A stretch of DNA of 64,000 nt, from assembly GCA_022450155.1 (NCBI GenBank), contig JAKUQR010000010.1, forward strand, positions 48,928 through 112,927. The letters run 5' to 3'. Both the position numbers and the translations under genes were made by a program. This DNA comes from Gammaproteobacteria bacterium (GTDB lineage Bacteria > Pseudomonadota > Gammaproteobacteria > Arenicellales > UBA868). This document shows, piece by piece, positions 1 through 8,703 of this stretch. How positions within the stretch are numbered: the first letter of the stretch is position 1; the number at the start of each line of letters is the position of its first letter. The notes under the pieces are model-generated. The model was not told the origin of the DNA. It made no database searches and worked only from the letters and a program-made list of their open reading frames with translations.

Positions 1-66
1 GACTTAACATTGCTTATTATCGATATTGAGACCAGAGAAAGAATTGGTTATCCAGAATTACAGTCT

Positions 67-1005
67 CTAACTCGAAAGGTGTTTTTTCTCGGGTAATATT
101 CCTGATGGTCTAAAGACCAGCATAAGCACCAATACCATCCCCACAATAATTATTCGCAGGGATGCCGCTTGTGTCTGATAGTCGGGGGTTACGATAAAAT
201 TGATTAGACTATCACTTGCAGACCACAACCCCCAGATGACAATTGCGCCGACGATGGCACCTAGGTTGTTGCCTTTTCCACCAACGATCAACATCACATA
301 CACCTGAATTGTGAATATCGGCAAGAAATCTTGCGGACTGATAAATCGGACAAAATTTGCGTACATCGCACCCGCCAATCCCATGATTCCACAACCAAGA
401 ACAAAGGCTTGCAGACGAAACAAAAATACATTTTTTCCCAAAGCCTCGGCGGCGACTTCATCCTCTCTGATTGAACGAAGCACCCTGCCCCAGGGAGATT
501 TCACGACACGCTCAAGAGCGTAGTAAATGAATACTATGGTCACGATACAGATGATGAGATAGCACAAATTGCTCATGAATGCAGAGTCTAAGAATCGAGA
601 AAATGGCTTGGGTAGTGCATACAGCCCGTTTGGCCCGCGTGTCACCGACTCTGCATTAAGCGCCACCAACTGAATACTTATTGCTATTCCAAATGTGGAA
701 ATCGCAAGAAAATCTTCTCGCAATCTCAAAGTCACCAAACCAACCAACACTCCAGCTAGACCAGAAACCACAATCGCGCATATCCAGCCTAGAAGTATAG
801 GCAATTCGAAACCACCGAACATGGTATCCGGGTAATCAGGACCGGTAATAATTGCACTGGTATACGCCCCAACTGCAAAGAAGCCCGCGATACCAACATT
901 AAACATGCCGGTAAACCCATATTGGATGTTTAATCCTAGAGAACTGATGATATAAAAAGAACAAATAATGAAAAAGAAAATAAAAAATGACAGGATATCA
1001 ATCAT
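67..1005 (-). CDS. Branched-chain amino acid-type ABC transporter permease (LivM family)
   Basis: Inner-membrane permease of a HAAT-type importer; it pairs with the LivH-type permease encoded just upstream. The protein is almost wholly hydrophobic, with many predicted membrane helices, and carries the LivM-type cytoplasmic coupling stretch around RSIREDEVAAEALGKN plus a C-terminal FRPSGILPEK tail typical of the family. About 312 residues is normal length. I chose the ATG at 1005, which overlaps the end of the upstream permease gene by 8 bases; a GTG at 1020 in the same frame is an alternative. It is the last gene of the five-gene minus-strand operon. Substrate unknown: HAAT systems import amino acids, amides, urea and small aromatic or aliphatic acids. 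Confidence 0.9.
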   Translation of the reverse strand: MIDILSFFIFFFIICSFYIISSLGLNIQYGFTGMFNVGIAGFFAVGAYTSAIITGPDYPDTMFGGFELPILLGWICAIVVSGLAGVLVGLVTLRLREDFLAISTFGIAISIQLVALNAESVTRGPNGLYALPKPFSRFLDSAFMSNLCYLIICIVTIVFIYYALERVVKSPWGRVLRSIREDEVAAEALGKNVFLFRLQAFVLGCGIMGLAGAMYANFVRFISPQDFLPIFTIQVYVMLIVGGKGNNLGAIVGAIVIWGLWSASDSLINFIVTPDYQTQAASLRIIIVGMVLVLMLVFRPSGILPEKKHLSS

Positions 1006-1903
1006 CTCTTTCTTTCTCACCTATGATTCCCTGAGGTCTCACAATTAGGACAACAATCATGATTAGAAATGATATCGCGCCACGATAAGCAGAAAGATCT
1101 GCGGCGACCGCAAAGGCTTCCGTCAAACCAATCAAGAATCCACCGAGCACCGCTCCATAGACATTCGTCACACCCCCCACGATCAACGCCGCAAACATCG
1201 GGAGTATGAGTTCGAACCCCATTTCGGGATCAAGTTGTGTGACATGAGCATGTAGCGTTCCCGCAATTGCCGACAGCGACGCACCAATTACCCAAGACCA
1301 TCGAATAACAGATTTCACGTTAATGCCATTAACCATCGCCAAGATTGGATTCTCTGCAACCGCCCGCATTTTCTTGCCCATCGTGGTTATGGATAAAAAC
1401 GAATGTAGGGAAACCACACAAATAGCTGTGATAACAAGAATGACAATGTCATCTGGTACTACCTTGATGTCACCAAATATCGGAATTGCTCGTGGGATGT
1501 AAAAGCTTAGGAACATCTGGTCCGCACCCGCAACCAGCGTGATGACATTTCGGATGATCAGCGATAACCCAAATGCAGCAATTATGAATGTAATTCGAGA
1601 TGCTGCTCTCTCTCTGAGCACACGGAAAAGCACCGAATCGACCACGAGGACAATGACACTAGTAACCGCAATGGAAAACACTATTGAGCCAAGCAAAGGC
1701 CATCCAAATGAGATGGGGCCAATAGATCCAATCCCTGCGCCCATCAACACGATAAATGCCATGGAGATGTATGCACCAATTGCAAGAATTTCACCTTGAG
1801 CAAAATTTGCAAATCGTAATACGTTGTAGGCAATGCTGAGGCCTACGGCACCAAGTGCGATGATTGAACCGCTAACAAGGCCGTCGATAAAGTACTGAAT
1901 CAT
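998..1903 (-). CDS. Branched-chain amino acid-type ABC transporter permease (LivH family)
   Basis: Second membrane subunit of the importer. A 301-residue, strongly hydrophobic protein with the LivH features: an N-terminal FIDGLVSGSIIALGAVGLSI helix, a middle GKKMRAVAENPILAMVNGIN coupling helix and a C-terminal GLTEAF/RPQGIIGEKE region. The start ATG overlaps the stop of the preceding ATPase gene in an ATGA arrangement, and its own stop overlaps the LivM-type gene, so the permeases and the LivF-type ATPase are probably translationally coupled. Confidence 0.9.
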   Translation of the reverse strand: MIQYFIDGLVSGSIIALGAVGLSIAYNVLRFANFAQGEILAIGAYISMAFIVLMGAGIGSIGPISFGWPLLGSIVFSIAVTSVIVLVVDSVLFRVLRERAASRITFIIAAFGLSLIIRNVITLVAGADQMFLSFYIPRAIPIFGDIKVVPDDIVILVITAICVVSLHSFLSITTMGKKMRAVAENPILAMVNGINVKSVIRWSWVIGASLSAIAGTLHAHVTQLDPEMGFELILPMFAALIVGGVTNVYGAVLGGFLIGLTEAFAVAADLSAYRGAISFLIMIVVLIVRPQGIIGEKERDD

Positions 1904-2691
1904 GATGCTCGTGCCATTGAACCGGCTCCAAAATAAATTTCGGCAACTTCGGGGTCCTCTAAAAGCTCGCGAGCATTTTTTACCAGTCGAAGACGGCCAT
2001 TCGCTAAGATAGCCCCACGGTCGGAGACAGAAAGTGCAGCGCGTGCATTCTGTTCGACCATGACCACAGTTACACCACTGTCTCGAATTTGGACGACATG
2101 CTGGAAGACCTGATTTCTAAGGACGGGAGACAATCCTGCCGAAGGTTCATCAATAAGCAGTAACACGGGGTCGGCCATGAGTGCACGACCTAACGCAAGC
2201 ATCTGTCTCTGACCCCCAGATAGTTTTCCAGCAGTGGTGTCTCTGAATCTGCTTAGATCGGGAAATAATTCGAAGACTTTCTCTAGCCTTTCAGCATAGG
2301 CTTGCGTGTTTAATATCGCGCCTAAATCTAGATTATGCAAAACCGTCAGTTTCGCAAATACATTTTCTGTCTGGGGCACATAAGCCACCCTGCGCTCAAT
2401 GATTTCATACGTTTCCAACTCGGATATATTTTCACCCTGAAACAATATTTCACCCGATATTACTTCTATCAGCCCACAGATCCCCTTTATTAACGTTGAC
2501 TTTCCGGCACCGTTCGGACCTAACAATGTAAGAATTTCACCCTGGATAACTTCCAGTGACACATCGATAACAATCGGCAACACGCGTTGGTATCCGGCCA
2601 CAAGGTTACTGACTTGGAGAATGGCTTTACCTGAGCTGGGATCAGAATTATTCACGGTGACTGTTGGTGCAAAATAATAAAGCACCAACAC
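1900..2691 (-). CDS. ABC transporter ATP-binding protein (LivF family)
   Basis: Cytoplasmic ATPase subunit of the importer. Visible motifs are Walker A GPNGAGKST (about residues 58-66), Q-loop AYVPQTENVF, ABC signature LSGGQRQ, Walker B LLLIDEPSAGLSP and the switch His region replaced by VEQNA, as is usual in LivF. At 263 residues it is slightly longer than typical because the frame opens at a GTG at 2691; later GTG codons at about 2685 or 2655 may be the true start, since family similarity begins near residue 23. Its stop overlaps the LivH-type start by 4 bases. Confidence 0.9.
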   Translation of the reverse strand: MLVLYYFAPTVTVNNSDPSSGKAILQVSNLVAGYQRVLPIVIDVSLEVIQGEILTLLGPNGAGKSTLIKGICGLIEVISGEILFQGENISELETYEIIERRVAYVPQTENVFAKLTVLHNLDLGAILNTQAYAERLEKVFELFPDLSRFRDTTAGKLSGGQRQMLALGRALMADPVLLLIDEPSAGLSPVLRNQVFQHVVQIRDSGVTVVMVEQNARAALSVSDRGAILANGRLRLVKNARELLEDPEVAEIYFGAGSMARAS

Positions 2692-2718
2692 CTCTAGTGT
2701 TCTATAACCAATCTTGTA

Positions 2719-3489
2719 TTAGTTGTTCCTTGGAGATGCCTCACTACCCAAGAATGCATCTATCAAGCGAGGATCTGAACGAATTTCTTCCGGACTACCT
2801 TGCATCAGCATATCGCCATCGGCCATAACTAGAATAGATGAGCACAATCGCATCACAAGTTCCATGTTGTGCTCAATGATCAGAAACGTCACTCCTTGAC
2901 GGTGTATATCTTTTATTCGATCGATTATTTCTTCCAGTAAAATTGGGTTCACACCTGCAGCTGGCTCATCTAGTAGGATAAGCTTAGGATCAGACATCAA
3001 CGCTCTGCCAAGTTCCAGGAGCTTCAATTGTCCGCCTGAGAGATTCCCTGAAAACTCATTCTGAAGATCAGCCAGATTTAAAAATTCCAGCAAATCCTTG
3101 GCTTTGTCTTTTATTTTGAGCTCTTCCTTTTTTACTGCACTGTTCTGCAACCAGTTGTTCCAGAGCTTTTCGCCAATTTGTTTGCGTGGGACCATAGTCA
3201 GGTTTTCAAGAACTGTCATTCCTGAAAATGGTCTAGGAATCTGGAACGTGCGAACAATGCCGAGCTGAAAAGTCTGATATGGTCTAAGGCCTGTGATCTC
3301 ATGCTCATTAAAAAATACTGCGCCACTCGAAGGAGTAAGATGACCAGCGATCATATTGAATGTTGTTGTTTTCCCGGCTCCATTCGGTCCAATCAAGCCC
3401 GTAATCGTATTCGGCTCAACGGTGAATCCGAGGCCACTCACCGCAGTCAAGCCGTCAAATTCTTTTGTTAGATTCTCAACAGTTAGCAT
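2719..3489 (-). CDS. ABC transporter ATP-binding protein (LivG family)
   Basis: Second ATPase of the importer, forming the heterodimer with the LivF-type subunit. From the ATG at 3489 the protein begins MLTVENLTKEF and shows Walker A GPNGAGKTT, signature LSGGQLKLLELGRAL, Walker B LILLDEPAAGVNP and the LivG-typical FLIIEHNMELVM H-loop. The reading frame extends upstream to 3576 but those residues lie outside the family and over a palindrome, so the internal ATG is preferred. About 256 residues is normal for LivG. It follows the binding-protein gene across 131 bases that contain a hairpin. Confidence 0.9.
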   Translation of the reverse strand: MLTVENLTKEFDGLTAVSGLGFTVEPNTITGLIGPNGAGKTTTFNMIAGHLTPSSGAVFFNEHEITGLRPYQTFQLGIVRTFQIPRPFSGMTVLENLTMVPRKQIGEKLWNNWLQNSAVKKEELKIKDKAKDLLEFLNLADLQNEFSGNLSGGQLKLLELGRALMSDPKLILLDEPAAGVNPILLEEIIDRIKDIHRQGVTFLIIEHNMELVMRLCSSILVMADGDMLMQGSPEEIRSDPRLIDAFLGSEASPRNN

Positions 3490-3566
3490 GGTGTAGAAAT
3501 TCGTGAATCCGACTAATACTACCCTCCCTAGTGATAAAGAGTAGGTTGTAACTGTTTCAACTATTA

Positions 3567-3598
3567 AAGAGGCCAAGAAGCTAGCTTCTTGGCCTCTT
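3567..3598 (-). terminator. Perfect 32-base palindrome between binding-protein and LivG genes
   Basis: The stretch is a perfect inverted repeat (arms AAGAGGCCAAGAAGCT and its complement) able to form a stem of about 14 bp with a CTAG loop in RNA. On the minus strand it lies 22 bases after the stop of the binding-protein gene and is followed only by a short TTT before TAATAG, so it is a weak intrinsic terminator, attenuator or 3'-end stabiliser rather than a strong terminator. Such an element would raise binding-protein mRNA relative to the membrane subunits. Confidence 0.6.
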
Positions 3599-3620
3599 AG
3601 ATCGAATATTTTGTTCCTGT

Positions 3621-4928
3621 TTAGTTGTTCATGGCTCGAACCTTCGCCTTCACTTCAGAAACCTCCTCAAGCGATACACTGCCGACAGTAACATATTCGC
3701 CATCTTTGATTTTCATCATGACAAATGGCACGGCAACATCGCCATAAGGATCAAAATCAATCGGTCCTGTTGCGCCAACATACCAAATATTCTTACCAGC
3801 TTTGATGGCACTTATGGCCAACTTTAATCCCTCAACACCACCATGATGCTGCTCACCGTCTGGACCCGTAATTTCTCGGACAATCTTGGCAAGCGTTGGC
3901 CCGCTCGTATCGAGGCCACGCATATCAGCGGCTACCATCGCCAATCCAATAAGCACACCGGCGTCATAACCTGAATTTCGTCCGGGACCTTTGGGACTCG
4001 CGTCCCAGCGAACCTGAAAGTCGGCTTCCATCTGTTGGAGAGAAGAATTTTCTGGCGTTCCAGGACTAATGAACCACGCATTCTTCAAAAGATCTTCACC
4101 GACGGTATCTACAAATGCGCTGTCGTTCATACCTTGTGGCATGATGAAATTTTGTGGTCCATCAAATCGAATCCAATCTCTAAAATGTTTGACGCCATCC
4201 TGGGTATTGCTGAGCATATATAAGCTATCCGGATCGCCTTCCAGTGTTTTGGTAATTTCGGACCGGTAAGTCGGTTGATCTGGATTAAATGGAACGGAAT
4301 TAGCTATCTCTCCACCCAACGCCTTAAATGCATCTATAAAGCCGGCCTTGTTATTTTTCCCCCAGTCATTGTTAAAATAAATAATCGCTGGTTTACGAAA
4401 TCCTGCCTGGTAAGCCATCATGGCAGCAGCGACTGCCTGTAATGAGTCTGACGGTAAAGTGCGGAAAAAGAGCCCTTTGGTCTCTCCTCTTTTCGCCATA
4501 TTGGTAAACGTCGAAGACGTAGATGCTGTGGCTATGACCAGAACGTCATTCTCAACTGTCACAGAACTGAGTAACGGAGCAGTAATACCTGACGAGACTG
4601 GACCTACCAAAGCAGTTACGCCTTCAAGATCAATCAGCTTTCGTGCGGCATCCACAGCAAGGGAGGCTTGGGTGTTTGAGTCTCGAACGTCGTATACGAG
4701 ATCACAGCCAACCCCGAGTGCCGCTCTGGCTTCATTGACTTGCTCAACTCCAAGCTGAGCCGCCCTTGATATGGGAACGCCATGCGCACCATAGGCCCCG
4801 GTCAGCGAAAGCACAGCGCCGATCTTATGTTCACACGCTGCTAGAGACGCATTGAATCCACTCGAACCGGCCATACACAATAGAGCGGCGCCCAGCACCC
4901 CCACAACCTTCTTTTGTCGCATTTTCAT
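3621..4928 (-). CDS. Periplasmic substrate-binding protein of HAAT-type ABC transporter
   Basis: Receptor of the first importer (Peripla_BP_6/LivJ-like fold). Starting at the ATG at 4928, preceded at 8 bases by AGGAG, the protein has a classic signal peptide (MKMRQKK, hydrophobic VVGVLGAALLCMAG, cleavage probably after SLA). The mature protein opens with KIGAVLSLTGAYGAHG, the family start, and contains VALVGPVSSG-type and FNNDWGKNNKAGF motifs. About 435 residues. It is the first gene of the minus-strand operon that continues with LivG, LivF, LivH and LivM. The ligand cannot be read from sequence; neighbouring hydrolases suggest an amide or small carboxylic acid. Confidence 0.9.
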   Translation of the reverse strand: MKMRQKKVVGVLGAALLCMAGSSGFNASLAACEHKIGAVLSLTGAYGAHGVPISRAAQLGVEQVNEARAALGVGCDLVYDVRDSNTQASLAVDAARKLIDLEGVTALVGPVSSGITAPLLSSVTVENDVLVIATASTSSTFTNMAKRGETKGLFFRTLPSDSLQAVAAAMMAYQAGFRKPAIIYFNNDWGKNNKAGFIDAFKALGGEIANSVPFNPDQPTYRSEITKTLEGDPDSLYMLSNTQDGVKHFRDWIRFDGPQNFIMPQGMNDSAFVDTVGEDLLKNAWFISPGTPENSSLQQMEADFQVRWDASPKGPGRNSGYDAGVLIGLAMVAADMRGLDTSGPTLAKIVREITGPDGEQHHGGVEGLKLAISAIKAGKNIWYVGATGPIDFDPYGDVAVPFVMMKIKDGEYVTVGSVSLEEVSEVKAKVRAMNN

Positions 4929-5037
4929 CTCCATTACTCCTTTTATTTGTAGAGGAAACAAACCATAGCTAATAAATTTCGTTAAGCGTGAAGTGATTGT
5001 ATAACGAACCAACTCTGAGTCGGAATATTTTCCATGC

Positions 5038-5901
5038 TCAATTTGAAGTTGCTAGTTTGAACAATAAACCGTCGGGCTCGGCGTAGTGATCCAGAATTGA
5101 AAAATGGTTCGCGTTTTCAATGAGTGCTGATTGACTACCCTTTCCGAGGCCAGCTTGCATCATCGCAAAGTCATGCGTTTGTCGGACCATTTCCAAACCT
5201 TCATGGGTACCGACAGCCAGAACCAGGTCGCCGGCGTAGTTTTCACTACAGGACAGTGGCGAAAACTCGTCCACATCGCGTTGTGTCAGACCTATTTCCC
5301 TATTACGATCGATATAGACGACTGGCTGCAGGTCGTAGATTCCACTGATACCCAAAGTTCTGCTGATTATCGGTCGTTGGTCGTGAGAGTAGCGATCCCA
5401 CTGGGTTGCGGCCAGAATTGCAACGATCTGAGCACCCGCGGAGTGGCCCGCTAAATTGATCTCTCCGCTGTCAATCCCCCAGGTTTTCAATCGACTCACA
5501 AGATCCAGAACCATTTTGCGACACGAGTTAACAAGTTCAGTCATGGTCACATCTGGGCAAAGCGGATAATTTGCGCCAATAAACGTCCAGCCCTTGTCTA
5601 CAAAAGCGGGGGCCATAAACTCAAAATTTGCCTTGTCTTGGGAATACCAAAACCCGCCATGGAAAAATATGTGTACCGGAAACTCTGACCCACCCGGAAA
5701 AACATCATAGGTCTCAAGACTATGGTCTCCGTAACAAACATCAAGTTTTGTCTCTAAGTCTGCCCGAGCACGGTCGCTGTCGCGCTTCCAGCTAATCGGA
5801 TAGTCATCATAGTGTGGGATTCTGTGTTTTTGGTTATAAAGATTCTCCAGTTGATCCTTGGTAAACCCTCGATAAGGCTTGTCTGTCATTGAATTTTCCA
5901 T
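5038..5901 (-). CDS. Alpha/beta hydrolase, kynurenine-formamidase/esterase-like
   Basis: Cytoplasmic serine hydrolase without a signal peptide. It has the HGGFW oxyanion motif (residues 81-85), the nucleophile elbow GHSAG with Ser154, and a late His266 in NANHF that fits the catalytic triad. The HGG(F/Y)W form is typical of kynurenine formamidase-like and related esterases of about 280 residues; this one has 287. It sits immediately upstream of the importer operon on the same strand (110 bases to the binding-protein ATG), so it may hydrolyse an imported amide or ester. True formamidase activity is not shown, because no other kynurenine pathway gene is nearby. Confidence 0.75.
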   Translation of the reverse strand: MENSMTDKPYRGFTKDQLENLYNQKHRIPHYDDYPISWKRDSDRARADLETKLDVCYGDHSLETYDVFPGGSEFPVHIFFHGGFWYSQDKANFEFMAPAFVDKGWTFIGANYPLCPDVTMTELVNSCRKMVLDLVSRLKTWGIDSGEINLAGHSAGAQIVAILAATQWDRYSHDQRPIISRTLGISGIYDLQPVVYIDRNREIGLTQRDVDEFSPLSCSENYAGDLVLAVGTHEGLEMVRQTHDFAMMQAGLGKGSQSALIENANHFSILDHYAEPDGLLFKLATSN

Positions 5902-6085
5902 CTACCTGAACATTAAGTGTTTAGTGACACAATCGGGAGTGAGCAATCAAGGATACTACGGACTACATCCTACGAGTACTCTCATAAACTCATAGATTGA
6001 AGCACAATTACTATGATCGGAACCAACAAATGCGATTAATAGGAGCTAATCAATATATCCTCAAAAATCGTTTTCACTGAATACT
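5902..6085. promoter_or_regulatory. Divergent intergenic region
   Basis: A 184-base AT-rich spacer between the minus-strand hydrolase and the plus-strand aldo/keto reductase. By position it must hold two divergent promoters. I see no clear operator repeat or riboswitch in it; the plus-strand gene has only a weak AGGAG far upstream of its ATG. Confidence 0.3.
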
Positions 6086-7099
6086 ATGATTCCTAAAGTA
6101 TCACTTGCCCCAGATTACTCAGTCAGCCGCTTGATTGCCGGAGGCTGGCAGTTACAAAACCAAGGCGACAATGTGATCAATGACCTTTTGCGACTCAGTC
6201 GCTATGGGATTACCACTTATGAAACTTCAGATACCTATAAAAACGGACAAACTCTTCTAGGTAGATTTCTTGCCAGAGCTAAACAATCACTCTCCAGCGA
6301 GATATTTTCAACGCTTCAAATTCATACCCGATATACAGCACCGATTACAGGTTCTGTCCCAGGTAAAGCCACAATTGTCGATACTGTTGATCGCTCATTG
6401 AGAGAATTGAATGTCACTCGACTGGACCTGTTACAACTCCAATGGTGGAACATCGAAGTGCCTGGCTTCGAGGAAACGCTATCGGTAATTGGTGATCTTC
6501 GCAAGGCTGGAAAAATTCATCACATCGGCACTACAAACTTCGGCGTCTATCTTCTGGACCGAGCAAGATCAACTAATGTTCCTCTAACAACAAACCAGGT
6601 TCACTACTCAATTCTAGATCGCCGAGCAGAAAATCAACTTGCCAACTATGCAAAGCAGTATGGAATAACTTTACTAACCTACGGTGCACTGGCGGGCGGA
6701 TTTCTTGCTCGGAAGTGGTTCGGTGCTCATGACCCTTTAGTCGTTCCTTCAAACGCTATCAGGTTTAGTCGGGAATATCGGTGCATCATCGATATGGTGG
6801 GTGGGTGGAATTCCTTCCAGACTCTGTTAGGTGTCCTAAATACCATCGCGTCTAAACAAAATTGCTCACTCTCAGCGGTAGCTCTGAGATGGGTGCTACA
6901 AATGGGACTTCCAAGTGCGGTTCTAGTCGGCTTATCTACCTCGCAACGACTAACAGATCTTCTGTCGGCATTTAAGATTAATCTTTCGCCAACCGACCTC
7001 GTCTCCATTCAAGAAACAGTAGGTCGTTCGAACGAAGACGTGGGCCAACTCGAGCGCGATACTGAGTCTTCACTATTTGCAGCGATACATTCAAACTAG
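6086..7099 (+). CDS. Divergent aldo/keto reductase-family protein with replaced catalytic tetrad
   Basis: AKR-fold protein of 337 residues, clearly paralogous to the neighbour at 7133-8173 (shared SRLI.GGW, QIHT, PGF.ET, LR.AGKI, TTNF-type blocks). In canonical AKRs the catalytic tetrad is Asp, Tyr, Lys, His. Here only Tyr51 is kept: Asp is Glu46 (TYETSDTY), Lys is Arg82 (QIHTRY) and His is Gln119 (LQLQWW). NADPH-dependent carbonyl reduction is therefore doubtful; it may be a different enzyme on the AKR scaffold or a non-catalytic partner. It faces its paralogue tail to tail with 33 bases between stops. An isolated gene on the plus strand in the AT-rich block. Confidence 0.8.
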   Translation: MIPKVSLAPDYSVSRLIAGGWQLQNQGDNVINDLLRLSRYGITTYETSDTYKNGQTLLGRFLARAKQSLSSEIFSTLQIHTRYTAPITGSVPGKATIVDTVDRSLRELNVTRLDLLQLQWWNIEVPGFEETLSVIGDLRKAGKIHHIGTTNFGVYLLDRARSTNVPLTTNQVHYSILDRRAENQLANYAKQYGITLLTYGALAGGFLARKWFGAHDPLVVPSNAIRFSREYRCIIDMVGGWNSFQTLLGVLNTIASKQNCSLSAVALRWVLQMGLPSAVLVGLSTSQRLTDLLSAFKINLSPTDLVSIQETVGRSNEDVGQLERDTESSLFAAIHSN

Positions 7100-7132
7100 A
7101 TTGAATCTCGGACTCAGACTCATCAGAATTAA

Positions 7133-8173
7133 CTAAGTTAACTGATTCTGGTTATAGCGCATTATTTGTCCATGGCGCCCAGTCTTATCTCGCTCGAGAT
7201 CATAGCAATCACCCACTGGCCCCGACCGTTCCTTTAGTGCTGAATCTAGTAGATCATTGTCGCCAGGCGTCAGCGAGAATCCAAATACCCGAAGGTTCTC
7301 TGTGATGTGAAGTGTGGACGTCGCGCCAACAATCGCAGCTGCGACTCCCGGTTTATCCAGAACCCAGCGCAACGCCACAACTGGAACAGTAACCTCATAC
7401 TTATCCGCTACAGTTTTTAAGCACCTGAGCAGTTGTTGAAAGGTGTCCCACCCGCCGAAGTCTTCGATAATTAGTTTGTACTTCGTTAGGGACCTATTTG
7501 GGAAAGGCTCTAGAGGCTCGGATTTCCCAATCCAATCAGAAGAAATAAATCCACCAGCCAAAGTTCCGTAACACAGCTGACTAATGTTGTTCTCCAAGCT
7601 ACAAGGAATGAATGACTGTTCCGGACGAACGTCTATAAGCGAGTATTGCGGCTGGTTAGTAACTATTGGAACATTGGCTTCCAGCAATGTGCGCAGATGT
7701 GAGGTATTAAAGTTCGTAGCTCCGATCCTCGCAATTTTTCCAGCTTCTCTCAGTTCATTGAGTACAAGTGCCGTCTCAACGAAACCAGGCGTTTTGTCCG
7801 GGTCCCACCAGTAATATTGAACCAGGTCAAGTTGCTCGACCCGTAATCTCTTGAGTGAACGATCAATAATGCTTTCTACATATTGACGATCAACTGTAGC
7901 CAAACGGTCATAATCGGGTACGATCTTTGTGTGTATCTGTACGGATTTTGCCAGTTCTGGATAGGTGGTTCGAAATTTCCCTATGAGTTCTTCTACTCCC
8001 GTATAGTGATCTGCACAATCGAAAGTTGTAATTCCATGCTCAACAAATGTAGCCATATCTTTAATTGCTTGTGCTGGATCTACAGTGCCATGTCCACCCG
8101 CAAGATGCCAACCGCCCTTGATAAGTCGTGAGATCGAGTATCCCTTTGTCAATTCAATACGTTCAACGTTCAT
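7133..8173 (-). CDS. Aldo/keto reductase-family protein lacking the catalytic His
   Basis: AKR-fold protein of 346 residues. Asp52 and Tyr57 (FDCADHY) and Lys83 (QIHTKI) of the catalytic tetrad are present, but the usual His in the DLxQxHW motif is Tyr121 (LDLVQYYWWD). Replacement of this His is known to alter chemistry in some AKRs (His to Glu in steroid 5-beta-reductases). The start ATG overlaps the stop of the small upstream gene at 8170-8517 as ATGA, so the two are probably made together. It is a paralogue of 6086-7099, which has diverged further. Likely an oxidoreductase for an aldehyde, ketone or sugar-like compound; substrate unknown. Confidence 0.85.
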   Translation of the reverse strand: MNVERIELTKGYSISRLIKGGWHLAGGHGTVDPAQAIKDMATFVEHGITTFDCADHYTGVEELIGKFRTTYPELAKSVQIHTKIVPDYDRLATVDRQYVESIIDRSLKRLRVEQLDLVQYYWWDPDKTPGFVETALVLNELREAGKIARIGATNFNTSHLRTLLEANVPIVTNQPQYSLIDVRPEQSFIPCSLENNISQLCYGTLAGGFISSDWIGKSEPLEPFPNRSLTKYKLIIEDFGGWDTFQQLLRCLKTVADKYEVTVPVVALRWVLDKPGVAAAIVGATSTLHITENLRVFGFSLTPGDNDLLDSALKERSGPVGDCYDLERDKTGRHGQIMRYNQNQLT

Positions 8174-8517
8174 TTAGACTTATTCCTAGGAAGTGGGTTG
8201 GCCGTGGTTTCGGAATGTGAAAATGTTCGCCGATTTAGTCTATTGATCTTAAATTTAGAACCACAATTTGGGTCAGGACAAGCAATAAGATTGTCTGTTG
8301 ACATCCAATCGTTGGGATCAGTTTCTCTCTGTTTAGCAGGAAGAAGTGGCAAGAGAGCTGCCAAAGTATAAATTGACCATGTTTGTGATTCTGGGAATTC
8401 TAGATGTTCCCCTCTCAAATAGAAGCAATCCCCAGCTTTAGCGCCACACCAACAAGGCCTGTCTCCCTCAAGCCACTCGATCTTTAAATCATAAAGTGAA
8501 AAAGTATCGTCAATCAC
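8170..8517 (-). CDS. Small cysteine-containing protein, TIGR04076-like
   Basis: A 115-residue protein that resembles, from memory, the uncharacterised TIGR04076 family: a CWCGAKAGDCF segment near residue 23, a mid SIYTLAALLPLLPA segment corresponding to the family's ALYPYIFAL-type stretch, and a CPDPNCGSKFKI segment near the end. The cysteine pairs could bind metal or form disulfides. It starts at a GTG preceded by AGGAG at 5 bases and overlaps the aldo/keto reductase start by 4 bases. No function is established for the family; coupling to an aldo/keto reductase suggests an accessory role for that enzyme. Confidence 0.6.
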   Translation of the reverse strand: MIDDTFSLYDLKIEWLEGDRPCWCGAKAGDCFYLRGEHLEFPESQTWSIYTLAALLPLLPAKQRETDPNDWMSTDNLIACPDPNCGSKFKINRLNRRTFSHSETTANPLPRNKSK

Positions 8518-8703
8518 AGATATCTCCTGTTGGAATGGAACAGCGATTTGAATCCGACATGAGAGGCCGAGTTAACACCCAAAACTCCCGACTGATTTAA
8601 TGAGTCGTTCGCGCCATTCTATCCCAAGAGAGATTTCAAAATTGTTCACCGATCAATTCAAAAAGTACACTAGTCCTCTCAGATCTTACTGGTGGAAATA
8701 CTG

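Noticed and set aside
7100..7150. An imperfect inverted repeat (CAGAAT ... ATTCTG) between the two convergent aldo/keto reductase genes
   Set aside because: The arms are interrupted, the element overlaps the coding end of one gene, and no T-run follows, so it is too weak to call a terminator.
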